This document shows positions 50,288-59,082 of a DNA stretch of 64,000 nucleotides, piece after piece. The stretch spans positions 4,650,001 to 4,714,000 of the forward strand of contig NZ_CP109013.1 of NCBI RefSeq assembly GCF_036226745.1, given 5' to 3'. The notes beneath the pieces are model-generated. The model saw nothing but the letters and a program-made list of their open reading frames with translations, did no database searches and was not told the origin of the DNA. A program made the position numbers and the translations under genes. Every line of letters starts with the position of its first letter. Position 1 is the stretch's first letter. This stretch comes from Streptomyces sp. NBC_00683. Its GTDB lineage: Bacteria; Actinomycetota; Actinomycetes; Streptomycetales; Streptomycetaceae.

Positions 50288-50728
50288 ATGCCAACCGTTG
50301 AACTCCGCTTCAGCGCTCAGCCCGAACACGTCAGGACGGCCCGCCTTGTGGCAGCCGCCGTGGCACGCAGGGCCGGCGTCGACGAGGCGGTGCTCGACGA
50401 GGTCAGACTCGCCGTCGGCGAGGCGTGCAGTCGTGCTGTCGGGCTGCACCGCAGTCATGACATCACCGCTCCGGTCACGGTCGTGCTCACCGAGGAGGAG
50501 AAGGCGTTCTCCATCGAGGTCGGCGACGGAGTGCCGGGCCCCGGCAGTGACACCTCACTGGCGGGCGGCGGAGCCGGGGGGCTCGACGAGCCGGATGCCG
50601 ATGTCGAGGACGAGATGGGCCTCGCCGTCATCAGCGGGTTGGTCGATGACGTGGAAGTCCGTTCTGGCACGGACGGCGGAGTGATCCGTATGACCTGGCC
50701 GACGGCGTCGGCGGTAGTGCTTCCCTGA
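50288..50728 (+). CDS. anti-sigma factor, degenerate GHKL (HATPase_c) type, BldG partner
   Basis: A 146-residue protein starting MPTVELRFSAQPEHVRTARL. The GHKL N-box region reads EVRLAVGEACSRAV, with Arg in place of the Mg-binding Asn of SpoIIAB/RsbW kinases. The later ATP-lid motifs are weak (VGDGVPGPG; EDEMGLAVISGLVDDVEV). It probably binds BldG and a sigma factor but may not phosphorylate. It lies directly after bldG, as in other streptomycetes, and is followed by a strong terminator. Confidence 0.88.
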   Translation: MPTVELRFSAQPEHVRTARLVAAAVARRAGVDEAVLDEVRLAVGEACSRAVGLHRSHDITAPVTVVLTEEEKAFSIEVGDGVPGPGSDTSLAGGGAGGLDEPDADVEDEMGLAVISGLVDDVEVRSGTDGGVIRMTWPTASAVVLP

Positions 50729-50771
50729 GGTGTGCCGCGCCCTCGGGTGAGACATGTGATCAGGATTATCT

Positions 50772-50795
50772 GGCCCTGCTGAGCAGGGCCTTTTT
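50772..50795 (+). terminator. terminator of the bldG operon
   Basis: The stem GGCCCTGC (50772-50779) pairs with 50783-50790 around TGA, followed by TTTTT. It is a classic intrinsic terminator, 44 bases past the anti-sigma stop. Confidence 0.88.
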
Positions 50796-50952
50796 CATGT
50801 CTGCTTGATCGATGATCTATGAATTCCCGACGGGTGCCATGCGACTGTCCCATTACTGCATTCGGGTGGAATCCCGGAAGAGATCATTTGTCATTGTGTG
50901 GGCGGTAGCCGATTTCATTGACCACCCACTGTTTTGATCCGGTTCTGCTCCC

Positions 50953-50958
50953 TACAAT
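50953..50958 (+). promoter_or_regulatory. -10 element of the pyrophosphatase gene
   Basis: TACAAT lies 39 bp before the hppA ATG in a locally AT-rich stretch (50860-50960). No good -35 is found at 17-18 bp; TTGATC at 50934-50939 is too close. Confidence 0.45.
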
Positions 50959-50996
50959 CCGTCCACGTCTTGAGCGCTGAGCGTCAAGGAGGACGT

Positions 50997-53438
50997 ATGG
51001 CGGAGTTCTTCAACACCCCACTCGCAGAACTGACGCACGTTTCCGTACCTTCCGGCCGGCCCACCTCACTCGCAGCCGCGGTACTCACCGATGACAACCG
51101 GCTGATCGTCGTCGTCATCGCGGCCGTCGCCCTCGCCGCGCTGGTCGTGGCCCAGCTGCTGGTCCGCCAGGTCCTGGCGGCCGGTGAGGGCACCGACCGG
51201 ATGAAGGAGATCGCGGCGGCCGTCCAGGAGGGCGCGAACGCCTATCTGGCCCGGCAGCTGCGTACCGTCGGCATCTTTGCCGTCGTTGTGTTCTTCCTGC
51301 TTCTGCTGCTGCCGGCCGACAACTGGTCGCAGCGTGCGGGCCGCTCGTTGTTCTTCCTGGTGGGGGCGCTTTTCTCGGCGGCCACCGGATACATTGGCAT
51401 GCGGCTCGCCGTGCGCAGCAATGTGCGCGTCGCCGCTGCAGCGCGTGAGGCGACTCCGGCGGAGGGCGAACCGGAAAAGGATCTCACCGTTGTCTCGCAC
51501 AAAGCGATGAAGATCGCTTTCCGTACGGGCGGTGTGGTCGGCATGATCACGGTGGGCCTCGGTCTGCTCGGCGCCTCCTGTGTCGTCCTCGTCTACGCCG
51601 CCGACGCGCCCAAGGTGCTGGAGGGATTCGGCCTCGGCGCGGCGTTGATCGCCATGTTCATGAGGGTCGGCGGTGGCATCTTCACCAAGGCCGCCGACGT
51701 GGGTGCCGACCTCGTGGGCAAGGTGGAGCAGGGCATTCCCGAGGACGATCCGCGCAACGCCGCCACCATCGCCGACAACGTGGGCGACAACGTCGGTGAC
51801 TGTGCAGGGATGGCCGCCGACCTCTTCGAGTCGTACGCGGTGACGCTCGTCGCCGCACTCATCCTCGGCAAGGCGGCCTTCGGTGATGCCGGGCTGGCCT
51901 TTCCGCTGATCGTCCCGGCGATCGGCGTGGTCACCGCGATGATCGGGATCTTCGCGGTCGCCCCGCGGCGGTCCGACCGCAGCGGGATGACGGCCATCAA
52001 CCGCGGATTCTTCATCTCCGCGGTGATCTCACTGGTCCTGGTCGCGGTGGCGGTCTTCGTCTACCTGCCGTCCTCGTACGCGGACCTGGACGGGGTCACC
52101 GACAGTGCGATCACCTCGCACGGCGGCGACCCGCGGGTCTTCGCCCTGGTCGCGGTCGCCATCGGCATCGTGCTCGCCGCACTGATCCAGCAGCTCACGG
52201 GCTACTTCACCGAGACCAACCGCCGCCCCGTCCGGGACATCGGGAAGTCCTCCCTGACCGGCCCGGCGACCGTGATCCTCGCCGGCATCTCCATCGGCCT
52301 GGAGTCGGCCGTCTACACCGCGCTCCTGATCGGTCTCGGTGTCTACGGGGCGTTCCTGCTCGGTGGGACATCGATCATGCTGGCGCTCTTCGCCGTGGCT
52401 CTCGCCGGAACCGGACTCCTCACCACCGTGGGTGTCATCGTGGCGATGGACACCTTCGGCCCGGTCTCCGACAACGCTCAGGGCATCGCCGAGATGTCGG
52501 GCGACGTCACTGGCGCGGGGGCTCAGGTCCTCACCGACCTGGACGCCGTCGGCAACACCACCAAGGCCATCACCAAGGGCATCGCGATCGCCACCGCGGT
52601 GCTGGCGGCTTCGGCGCTCTTCGGCTCGTACCGGGACGCGATCGCGACGGCGGTCGACGACGTCGGGGCCCAGGCGGGGGAGTTGGGGCTGAGTCTGGAC
52701 ATCTCGCAGCCCAACAACCTGGTCGGTCTGATCCTCGGTGCTGCCGTCGTGTTCCTGTTCTCGGGGCTGGCCATCAACGCGGTCTCCCGTTCCGCGGGTG
52801 CCGTGGTCTACGAGGTGCGGCGCCAGTTCCGTGAGCATCCCGGGATCATGGACTACACGGAGAAGCCGGAGTACGGGCGCGTCGTCGACATCTGCACCAA
52901 GGACGCGCTGCGTGAGCTGGCCACCCCCGGGCTGCTCGCGGTCCTGGCGCCGATCGCGGTCGGATTCACGTTGGGGGTCGGCGCGCTCGGCTCGTATCTC
53001 GCGGGAGCGATCGCCACCGGAACCCTGATGGCCGTCTTCCTCGCCAACTCCGGCGGGGCGTGGGACAACGCCAAGAAGCTCGTCGAGGACGGCAACCACG
53101 GCGGAAAGGGCAGTGAGGCCCACGCCGCGACGGTCATCGGTGACACGGTCGGTGACCCGTTCAAGGACACGGCGGGCCCGGCGATCAACCCGCTCCTCAA
53201 GGTGATGAACCTGGTGGCGCTGCTCATCGCCCCTGCGGTGGTGCAGTTCAGCTACGGCGATGACGCGAGTGCGGGAGTTCGAGCGGTGGTGGCCGTGTTC
53301 GCCATCGTTGTCATCATCGGGGCGGTCTACGTCTCCAAGCGGCGCGGGATCGCCATGGGCGACGACGACGGATCGGGCGGCGACGGCGGAGACGGTGGCC
53401 GTCCCGTCAAGTCCACTGATCCTGCCGCTGTTTCGTGA
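50997..53438 (+). CDS. hppA: membrane proton-pumping pyrophosphatase
   Basis: An 813-residue integral membrane enzyme with about 16-17 helices. Catalytic and Mg-PPi motifs include KAADVGADLVGKVEQGIPED, DDPRNAATIADNVGDNVGDC and a late DNAKKLVEDG ... DTVGDPFKDTAGPA. The subtype-determining segment is GNTTKAITKG; Lys at this point marks K+-independent H+-pumping enzymes. It couples PPi hydrolysis to proton export. Start ATG 50997 has AAGGAGG upstream. A strong terminator follows. Confidence 0.96.
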   Translation: MAEFFNTPLAELTHVSVPSGRPTSLAAAVLTDDNRLIVVVIAAVALAALVVAQLLVRQVLAAGEGTDRMKEIAAAVQEGANAYLARQLRTVGIFAVVVFFLLLLLPADNWSQRAGRSLFFLVGALFSAATGYIGMRLAVRSNVRVAAAAREATPAEGEPEKDLTVVSHKAMKIAFRTGGVVGMITVGLGLLGASCVVLVYAADAPKVLEGFGLGAALIAMFMRVGGGIFTKAADVGADLVGKVEQGIPEDDPRNAATIADNVGDNVGDCAGMAADLFESYAVTLVAALILGKAAFGDAGLAFPLIVPAIGVVTAMIGIFAVAPRRSDRSGMTAINRGFFISAVISLVLVAVAVFVYLPSSYADLDGVTDSAITSHGGDPRVFALVAVAIGIVLAALIQQLTGYFTETNRRPVRDIGKSSLTGPATVILAGISIGLESAVYTALLIGLGVYGAFLLGGTSIMLALFAVALAGTGLLTTVGVIVAMDTFGPVSDNAQGIAEMSGDVTGAGAQVLTDLDAVGNTTKAITKGIAIATAVLAASALFGSYRDAIATAVDDVGAQAGELGLSLDISQPNNLVGLILGAAVVFLFSGLAINAVSRSAGAVVYEVRRQFREHPGIMDYTEKPEYGRVVDICTKDALRELATPGLLAVLAPIAVGFTLGVGALGSYLAGAIATGTLMAVFLANSGGAWDNAKKLVEDGNHGGKGSEAHAATVIGDTVGDPFKDTAGPAINPLLKVMNLVALLIAPAVVQFSYGDDASAGVRAVVAVFAIVVIIGAVYVSKRRGIAMGDDDGSGGDGGDGGRPVKSTDPAAVS

Positions 53439-53490
53439 GTCGCGCCGGGACGGGCGGGTGACCGCGTAGGCAGCACCTGGGTGGCGCATG

Positions 53491-53528
53491 GGCGGACGGC
53501 GCATTCTGATGCGCCGTCCGCCTTTTTT
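53491..53528 (+). terminator. terminator of hppA
   Basis: A perfect 13-bp stem GGCGGACGGCGCA (53491-53503) pairs with 53510-53522, loop TTCTGA, followed by TTTTTT. Confidence 0.92.
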
Positions 53529-53720
53529 GCGGGCCCGGAGATTTCACTCGTGCGAGGGAGTGTCCGCACGAGTGGCCGAGCGTTCAGGTGAGTTGTATCT
53601 CCCTCATTCCCCTTGGTGCAAATGGCTGCAAAAGCACGCACATCGGATGACCGGCGCCAGAATGTCGCCCACTTGGCGTGTAAGTTCCGGGGCCGAGAGC
53701 CTTGGAAGGGACCCAATCCG

Positions 53721-54347
53721 GTGAACAAGAAGCTTGCGGCCGCACTGTCCGGCGGTGCGGTACTCGTACTGACGCTGTCGGGCTGCAGCGATGACGGCGA
53801 CGACAAGGTGAACGACTGGGCGAAGAAGGTCTGCGACCAGGTCCAGCCGCAGCTGCAGAAAATCGCGAACGCCAATGCCGCGATCCAGCAGCAGACGGCC
53901 GACAACAGCAAGCCCGCCGACGTCCAGAAGACCGACTCGGCCGCCTTCCAGCAGATTTCGCAGGCGTACAAGTCGCTGGGCACAGCCGTGGAGTCCGCGG
54001 GCCCGCCGCCCGTGGACGACGGCGAGACCACGCAGCAGGAGGCCGTGAAGGAGCTCAACGCCTCCTCGGCTGCCTACGCGAGCCTGAAGACGAAGGTCGA
54101 CGCGCTCGACACGGAGGACCAGTCGAAGTTCGCCGACGGGCTCAAGGGCATCGCCGACGAGCTGAACAAGATCAGCACCAACGGTGACCAGGCTCTGAAG
54201 AAGCTCCAGTCCGGTGAGGTCGGTTCCGCGATGGCGAAGCAGAAGGGCTGTCAGAAGCCGACGGCCTCCGCCCCGCCCGCGGCCGCTCCGTCCGCCCCGG
54301 CATCGAAGCCGGCCTCCCCCTCCGCCTCGGCGAGCAAGAAGGCGTAG
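53721..54347 (+). CDS. small secreted lipoprotein, helical
   Basis: A 208-residue lipoprotein from GTG 53721 (GGAAGGGACC upstream). Signal peptide VNKKLAAALSGGAVLVLTLS with lipobox LSGC (Cys22). The mature part is largely helical with Gln/Lys-rich heptads (VCDQVQPQLQKIANANAAIQ), two further Cys, and a Pro/Ala/Ser tail ending SASASKKA. No enzymatic motif is seen. It may bind a ligand at the membrane surface. The function is unknown. Confidence 0.82.
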   Translation: MNKKLAAALSGGAVLVLTLSGCSDDGDDKVNDWAKKVCDQVQPQLQKIANANAAIQQQTADNSKPADVQKTDSAAFQQISQAYKSLGTAVESAGPPPVDDGETTQQEAVKELNASSAAYASLKTKVDALDTEDQSKFADGLKGIADELNKISTNGDQALKKLQSGEVGSAMAKQKGCQKPTASAPPAAAPSAPASKPASPSASASKKA

Positions 54348-54524
54348 CGGAGCGGGAAGCAGAGCAAGAAGCACGGAAGAAGTCGTGGCCGAGTGAGAAG
54401 CCGGCTGCGAGCGAGGGCCTGCGGCGGATGAGAAGCCGCCGCGGGACCCGTTCGAAGCGGTCCGGTCGCCCCTCGTGGGTGCCGGACCGCTGCCGTTGTC
54501 GGTGGGAGCGGACACAATGGGCGG

Positions 54525-56039
54525 GTGAGTACGACCAGCCTTCCCGCATCCGCCCGCACACCCCGACTCCGCGAGGCCCTGATCGCCGCGGCCTTCACCG
54601 CCGACGGCCTCCTGGAGCTGCTCGGCGCGCCCGCCTACGCCGCGCTCGCCCGCAGCGAGACCGTCCCGGCACTCCGGGCCACCCGCGGGGATTCGCCGCT
54701 CGACACGCTGGTGCGGCTGTTCCTTCTGCAGAGCCCCGTCCCGGCCGCCCGGGCTGCCGCAGCGCTCCCGCTGGAGGAGTGCGTGGAGGACGGCTGGGTG
54801 GTCCGTGAGGGAGACCTCGTCAGGGCGATCGTCGACGTCCGGCCGTACGGCGGGCCCGAGGGCGAGGACTGGTTCATCGTCTCCGACCTGGGTTGTGCTG
54901 TCGGCGGTGCGGGCGGGATCGGCTCGCACGAGGAGGCCGTCGTCCTCGGAGTCGGCGGGGCGTCCACCACGCTCGCCGGGATCACCGTGCGCAGGCCCGT
55001 CGCCTCCGCCCTCGATCTGGGTGCGGGTTCCGGCATCCAGGCGCTCCACGCCGCTCAGCACGCCACCCAGGTCACGGCCACGGACGTCAATCCGCGCGCC
55101 CTGGAATTCACGCGGCTCACGCTCGCCCTGTCCGGCGCCGCTCCGGCCGATCTGCGTGTGGGTTCCCTGTACGAGCCGGTCGGCACGAGCACGTACGACC
55201 TGATCGTCTCGAACCCGCCCTTCGTCATCTCGCCCGGCGCCCGCCTGACGTACCGCGACGGCGGCATGGGCGGCGACGACCTGTGCAGGACGCTGGTGCA
55301 GCAGGCCGGCGACCGGTTGAACGAGGGAGGCTACGCGCAGTTCCTCGCCAACTGGCAGCACGTGGAGGGCGAGGAGTGGCAGGACCGGCTGCGCTCCTGG
55401 GTGCCGCAGGGCTGTGACGCCTGGATCGTGCAGCGCGAGGTGCAGGACATCACGCAGTACGCCGAGCTCTGGCTGCGCGACAGCGGCGACCACCGTACGG
55501 ACCCTGCCGCCTACGCCGAGCGGTACGAAGCCTGGCTGGACGAGTTCGAGGCCCGCAGCACCAAGGCGGTCGGCTTCGGGTGGATCACCCTCAGGAAGTC
55601 CGCTGCCGCGGCTGCCGGCGATCCGTCGGTCGTGATCGAGGAGTGGCCGCATTCCGTGGAGCAGCCCCTCGGACCGGCCGTCGAAGCCCACTTCGTCCGG
55701 CAGGACTATCTGCGTGAGCATGACGACGCCGCGCTGCTGGCAGCGCATTTCACCCTCTCCGACGAGGTGGTGCAGGAGCAGGTCGGCCTGCCGGGCGCCG
55801 AGGACCCCGAGCATGTGGTGCTGCGTCAGAACCGCGGGATGCGGCGGGCCACCAAGGTCGACGCGGTCGGGGCGGGGTTCGCGGGTGTGTGCGACGGCTC
55901 GCTGCCCGCGGGCAGGATCCTGGACGCCATCGCCCAGCTCATGGCCGAGGACCCGGTGCTGCTGCGCGACCGCACCCCGCAGGCGATCCGGCTGCTGGTG
56001 GAGGAGGGCTTCCTGGAGCCGGTGAGGGGCGGTGCGTGA
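54525..56039 (+). CDS. class I SAM methyltransferase with NPPF motif
   Basis: A 504-residue protein. The N-terminal helical region (about 1-150) precedes the Rossmann core with motif I LDLGAGSGIQALHAA (about 165-179) and the catalytic NPPFVIS (about 230-236). NPPF/NPPY enzymes methylate planar nitrogens such as glutamine side chains (PrmC-like) or RNA adenine/guanine. A C-terminal region of about 170 residues ending LLVEEGFLEPVRGGA resembles a winged helix. The start GTG 54525 was chosen by composition. The stop overlaps a GTG (56036) that begins a ladder of short ORFs. Confidence 0.88.
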   Translation: MSTTSLPASARTPRLREALIAAAFTADGLLELLGAPAYAALARSETVPALRATRGDSPLDTLVRLFLLQSPVPAARAAAALPLEECVEDGWVVREGDLVRAIVDVRPYGGPEGEDWFIVSDLGCAVGGAGGIGSHEEAVVLGVGGASTTLAGITVRRPVASALDLGAGSGIQALHAAQHATQVTATDVNPRALEFTRLTLALSGAAPADLRVGSLYEPVGTSTYDLIVSNPPFVISPGARLTYRDGGMGGDDLCRTLVQQAGDRLNEGGYAQFLANWQHVEGEEWQDRLRSWVPQGCDAWIVQREVQDITQYAELWLRDSGDHRTDPAAYAERYEAWLDEFEARSTKAVGFGWITLRKSAAAAAGDPSVVIEEWPHSVEQPLGPAVEAHFVRQDYLREHDDAALLAAHFTLSDEVVQEQVGLPGAEDPEHVVLRQNRGMRRATKVDAVGAGFAGVCDGSLPAGRILDAIAQLMAEDPVLLRDRTPQAIRLLVEEGFLEPVRGGA

Positions 56040-56049
56040 GCGCGGTGAC

Positions 56050-56119
56050 GCAGGCCCCGTGATCCGTGTCGAGCTGGACGAGGCGCAGGCCCCGTGATCC
56101 GTATCGAGTTGGACGAGGC
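56050..56119 (+). repeat. 35-bp tandem duplication of a translation start
   Basis: Units 56050-56084 and 56085-56119 start GCAGGCCCCGTGATCCGT and differ at two bases. The first copy encodes a 12-codon ORF (GTG 56059, stop 56095-56097). The second holds the true GTG (56094) of the ArsR gene, overlapped by that stop. Upstream, GTG 56036 overlaps the methyltransferase stop and runs 8 codons to a TGA overlapping GTG 56059. Confidence 0.93.
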
Positions 56120-57104
56120 CGCACTCGGTGCGACCCGGATCGCCATCAGCCCGTTGTGGGACGCCTTCTGCAGCATGCACCTCGCACGGGCGCACCGGGT
56201 TCCTTCCTGGCCGTACGAGGCGTGGGTGGTGCGGGCCCGTGAGGTCCTGAAGGAGGACGACCGGACGCGTCCGTTGCGGCTGTTGAGTGAGGGACCGACC
56301 GGCTTCCCGGACTTCCTGTTGCCGAAACCGATCGGTGCCTCGTCGGTCGAGGCGGAGCTGGACCTGATCCGGGCCACGCCGGCCGGTGTGGTGCGGGCGG
56401 GGATAGCCGAGCACTACGCGGGGCTCGAGGACCACCCGTACGTCCGCCCGTATCTGGACGATCCGGAGGCCGCCTGCGGTTCGCTTGCGGATGCCTACGC
56501 GGCCTACTGGGACGGGGCGCTGGCACAGCACTGGCCGACCATGCGCCGCCTCGTCGAGGACGAGGTGCTCATCCGGGCCCGGACCTTCGCGACCGAAGGC
56601 ATCGACGCGCTCTTCGCCGGCCTGGAGGCGCGGGCGAGGTGGACGCCGCCCGTTCTGGAACTGACGAAGCACATCGACGCCGAGTACCGGGCGGGCGAGC
56701 GGCGGCTGCTGTTGGTCCCGCTGGTCTTCGCGGAGGGCTGCCGGCTCTACTCCACGGACGACCCCGAAGTCATGGCCGTGTCCTTCCAGGCCCGGGGCGC
56801 CGCCGCGTTGCGCGAACGCCCCGTGGAGCCGGGGGCCGGGTCGGCCGACCGGCTGGGGCTGCTGCTCGGCCGCGGCCGGGCATCGGTCCTGCGCCAGCTC
56901 GGCGGGCCCCTCACGACGGCTGGGATAGCCGACCGGCTGGGGCTTGCGCAGAGCACGGTCTCCGAGCATCTGTCGGTCCTTGCCGACGCGGATGTGGTGA
57001 CCAGGCACCGTGTCGGGCGCAGTGTGTACTACCAACTCACCGACACGGGAAGGGCCCTGCTCGCACTGCTGTCGGGGGAGGACGTACTGCGCGCGGTGTC
57101 CTGA
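56094..57104 (+). CDS. ArsR-family regulator with N-terminal DUF5937-type domain
   Basis: A 336-residue regulator starting VIRIELDEAALGATRIAISP. A long N-terminal domain (about 1-255) of the DUF5937 type is followed by a winged helix (about 260-330; TTAGIADRLGLAQSTVSEHL as the recognition helix region and VGRSVYYQLTDTG as the wing). It lacks metal-binding Cys pairs, so it probably senses something other than a metal. It precedes the ABC exporter genes in the same direction and may control them. Confidence 0.87.
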   Translation: MIRIELDEAALGATRIAISPLWDAFCSMHLARAHRVPSWPYEAWVVRAREVLKEDDRTRPLRLLSEGPTGFPDFLLPKPIGASSVEAELDLIRATPAGVVRAGIAEHYAGLEDHPYVRPYLDDPEAACGSLADAYAAYWDGALAQHWPTMRRLVEDEVLIRARTFATEGIDALFAGLEARARWTPPVLELTKHIDAEYRAGERRLLLVPLVFAEGCRLYSTDDPEVMAVSFQARGAAALRERPVEPGAGSADRLGLLLGRGRASVLRQLGGPLTTAGIADRLGLAQSTVSEHLSVLADADVVTRHRVGRSVYYQLTDTGRALLALLSGEDVLRAVS

Positions 57105-57212
57105 GACCCCGGACCGTACGGCCCGGGGCCACCGGCACCGCCTCGCCCGCCACGATTCGGCCGCCCCCGAATCGATGTCCTCGGCGGCTGCGCCGGCCCT
57201 AGCCTCACCGCC

Positions 57213-58211
57213 ATGCCAGCCATCGAGGCGAGAGATCTCCGCCGCACCTACACCGCCCGCACGGGCTTTCTGCGCCCCCGCCGCACCCGGACCGAGGCCG
57301 TTCGCGGCGTCAGCTTCCAGGTGGCACGGGGCGAACTCTTCGGGCTTCTCGGTCCCAACGGCGCGGGCAAGACCACCACCATCAAGATGCTCAACACCCT
57401 TCTCCTGCCGACCTCGGGTACGGCCCGGGTGCTCGGCTACGACGTGGCGTCCGAGCCGGTCGCCGTGCGCCGCCGCATCGGATATGTCTTCGGCGGCGAC
57501 CGAGGTCTCTACGACCGCCTCTCCGCCCTCGACAACCTGCGCTACTTCGCCGAGCTGTACGGCGTCGAGCCCCGCGACCGGAAACGCCGCATCGCCGAAC
57601 TGCTCGACCTCGTCGGTCTCGCGGGCCGGGAGGGGGAGCGGGTCGAGGGCTATTCGCGGGGCATGCGCCAGCGGCTCCACATCGCCCGCGGTCTGCTGCA
57701 CAAGCCCGAGGTCCTGTTCCTCGACGAGCCGTCCATCGGCGTCGACCCGGTCGCGGCACGCGACCTGCGGCGTACCGTCGCGGACCTGCGCACCGGCGGC
57801 ACCACCGTGCTGCTGACGACGCACTACATGGCCGAGGCCGACGAGTTGTGCGACCGGATAGCGGTGATCGCGGGAGGCACGATCAGGGCACTCGACACCC
57901 CCGGCCGGCTCAAGTCGCGCGTCCAGGAACGCGACATCCTGGAAATCGAGGCGTACGGGGCGGCCGCCGAACACCTCGACCGCATCCGGGCCCTGCCCGG
58001 TGTGCGGGGCGTGGCCGCCGAGGAGCGGGGCAGCGGGCAGACGGTCACGGTGCAGACCGACCGGGGTACGGAGCCGCACGGGCAGGTGCTTGCGGCGCTG
58101 GAAGGGATCCGGATCGGACGGGTCGTCACCCGGGAACCCACTCTGGAGGACGCGTACATCGCGATCGTCGAGGATGCGGAGACCGCCGGCCGGGAGAAGG
58201 CCGCGCTGTGA
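57213..58211 (+). CDS. ABC-2 exporter ATPase
   Basis: A 332-residue nucleotide-binding protein: Walker A GPNGAGKTT (about 49-57), signature YSRGMRQRLH, Walker B VLFLDEPSIGVD, and an H-loop TTHYMAE. The C-terminal DrrA-like domain (about 225-320) is typical of daunorubicin-type ABC-2 exporters. Its stop overlaps the first permease gene (GTGA). Together with the two permeases it forms a three-gene exporter for an unknown substrate. Confidence 0.93.
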   Translation: MPAIEARDLRRTYTARTGFLRPRRTRTEAVRGVSFQVARGELFGLLGPNGAGKTTTIKMLNTLLLPTSGTARVLGYDVASEPVAVRRRIGYVFGGDRGLYDRLSALDNLRYFAELYGVEPRDRKRRIAELLDLVGLAGREGERVEGYSRGMRQRLHIARGLLHKPEVLFLDEPSIGVDPVAARDLRRTVADLRTGGTTVLLTTHYMAEADELCDRIAVIAGGTIRALDTPGRLKSRVQERDILEIEAYGAAAEHLDRIRALPGVRGVAAEERGSGQTVTVQTDRGTEPHGQVLAALEGIRIGRVVTREPTLEDAYIAIVEDAETAGREKAAL

Positions 58212-59044
58212 CGGGGCCGACCGGCACGACGGGGCCGACCGGCACGACGGGAACGACGCTGGTCCGGGTCCTGCGGCTGATCGTCGTGGGCGTGCGCACC
58301 CATGTCTCGTACATGAGCCGCTCCCCGCTCGAAATCACCTTCGCCGTCCTCGTCCCACTGGTCCACGCGACCCTCGCCGTCTACCTCTTCCGCGCCGCCG
58401 ACGACCCCGACCGGCTCCTCACCGCAGCCGTCGGAGCGGGGCTGATGGGCATCTGGTCCTCGGTGCTGTTCGGCTCCGGCGGCGCCGTCCAGAACCAGCG
58501 CTGGCTCGGCACCCTGGAAACACTCGTCAGCTCGCCGACCCCGCTGTCGCTCGTGCTGCTGCCGATCACTCTCGCCACTGCCGTCATCGGTACGTACGCG
58601 ATGGGCGCGACCGTGCTCTGGGGAGCCGTGCTCTTCGATGTGCCGCTCGACTTCGCGCATCCGGTGCTCTTCCTGGTCGCCGTGCCGGTCTGCGTCCTGG
58701 CGCTCGGGCTGATGGGCCTGCTGCTCGCGGCGACCTTCGTTCTGCTGCGCAACGCCAACGCGCTCGCCAACCCGCTGGACGCACCCGTGTGGCTGCTGTC
58801 CGGAATGCTCGTGCCGATCACCGTGCTGCCGGACTGGACGCGGCCGGTCTCCTGGGTCCTGCCCACCACCTGGGGTTCGCGGGCCGTGCACGCGGCGGTC
58901 TCGGGCGGTCCCGCCGTCTCCGGCGTGCTGATCCCGATGGGTGCGGCGCTCGCCCTCGGCGCGCTCTACGCACTGCTCGCGGTGCTGGTCCTCGGCCGGG
59001 TCGAACACCGCGCCCGGGCCGCCGCCACTCTCTCGCTCGCCTGA
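58208..59044 (+). CDS. ABC-2 exporter permease 1
   Basis: A 278-residue membrane protein from GTG 58208 with six predicted helices and the ABC-2 signature region NPLDAPVWLLSGMLVPITVLP. The N-terminus carries a Gly-x-y run (TGPTGTTGPTGTTGTT) encoded by an 18-bp tandem repeat. It pairs with the second permease at 59083. It overlaps the ATPase gene by 4 bases. Confidence 0.9.
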   Translation: MTGPTGTTGPTGTTGTTLVRVLRLIVVGVRTHVSYMSRSPLEITFAVLVPLVHATLAVYLFRAADDPDRLLTAAVGAGLMGIWSSVLFGSGGAVQNQRWLGTLETLVSSPTPLSLVLLPITLATAVIGTYAMGATVLWGAVLFDVPLDFAHPVLFLVAVPVCVLALGLMGLLLAATFVLLRNANALANPLDAPVWLLSGMLVPITVLPDWTRPVSWVLPTTWGSRAVHAAVSGGPAVSGVLIPMGAALALGALYALLAVLVLGRVEHRARAAATLSLA

Positions 59045-59082
59045 CGACCAGGCGGCCCCCGGACCTCTTCAGGAGCCTTCGC

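Noticed and set aside
47118..50294. 1058-codon open frame on the minus strand overlapping the helicase
   Set aside because: It is out of frame with the motif-bearing helicase and spans bldG; artefact of high GC.
53604..58079. 1491-codon open frame on the minus strand
   Set aside because: It is a shadow of the lipoprotein, methyltransferase, ArsR and ABC genes on the plus strand; composition is Arg/Pro/Gly-rich without domains.
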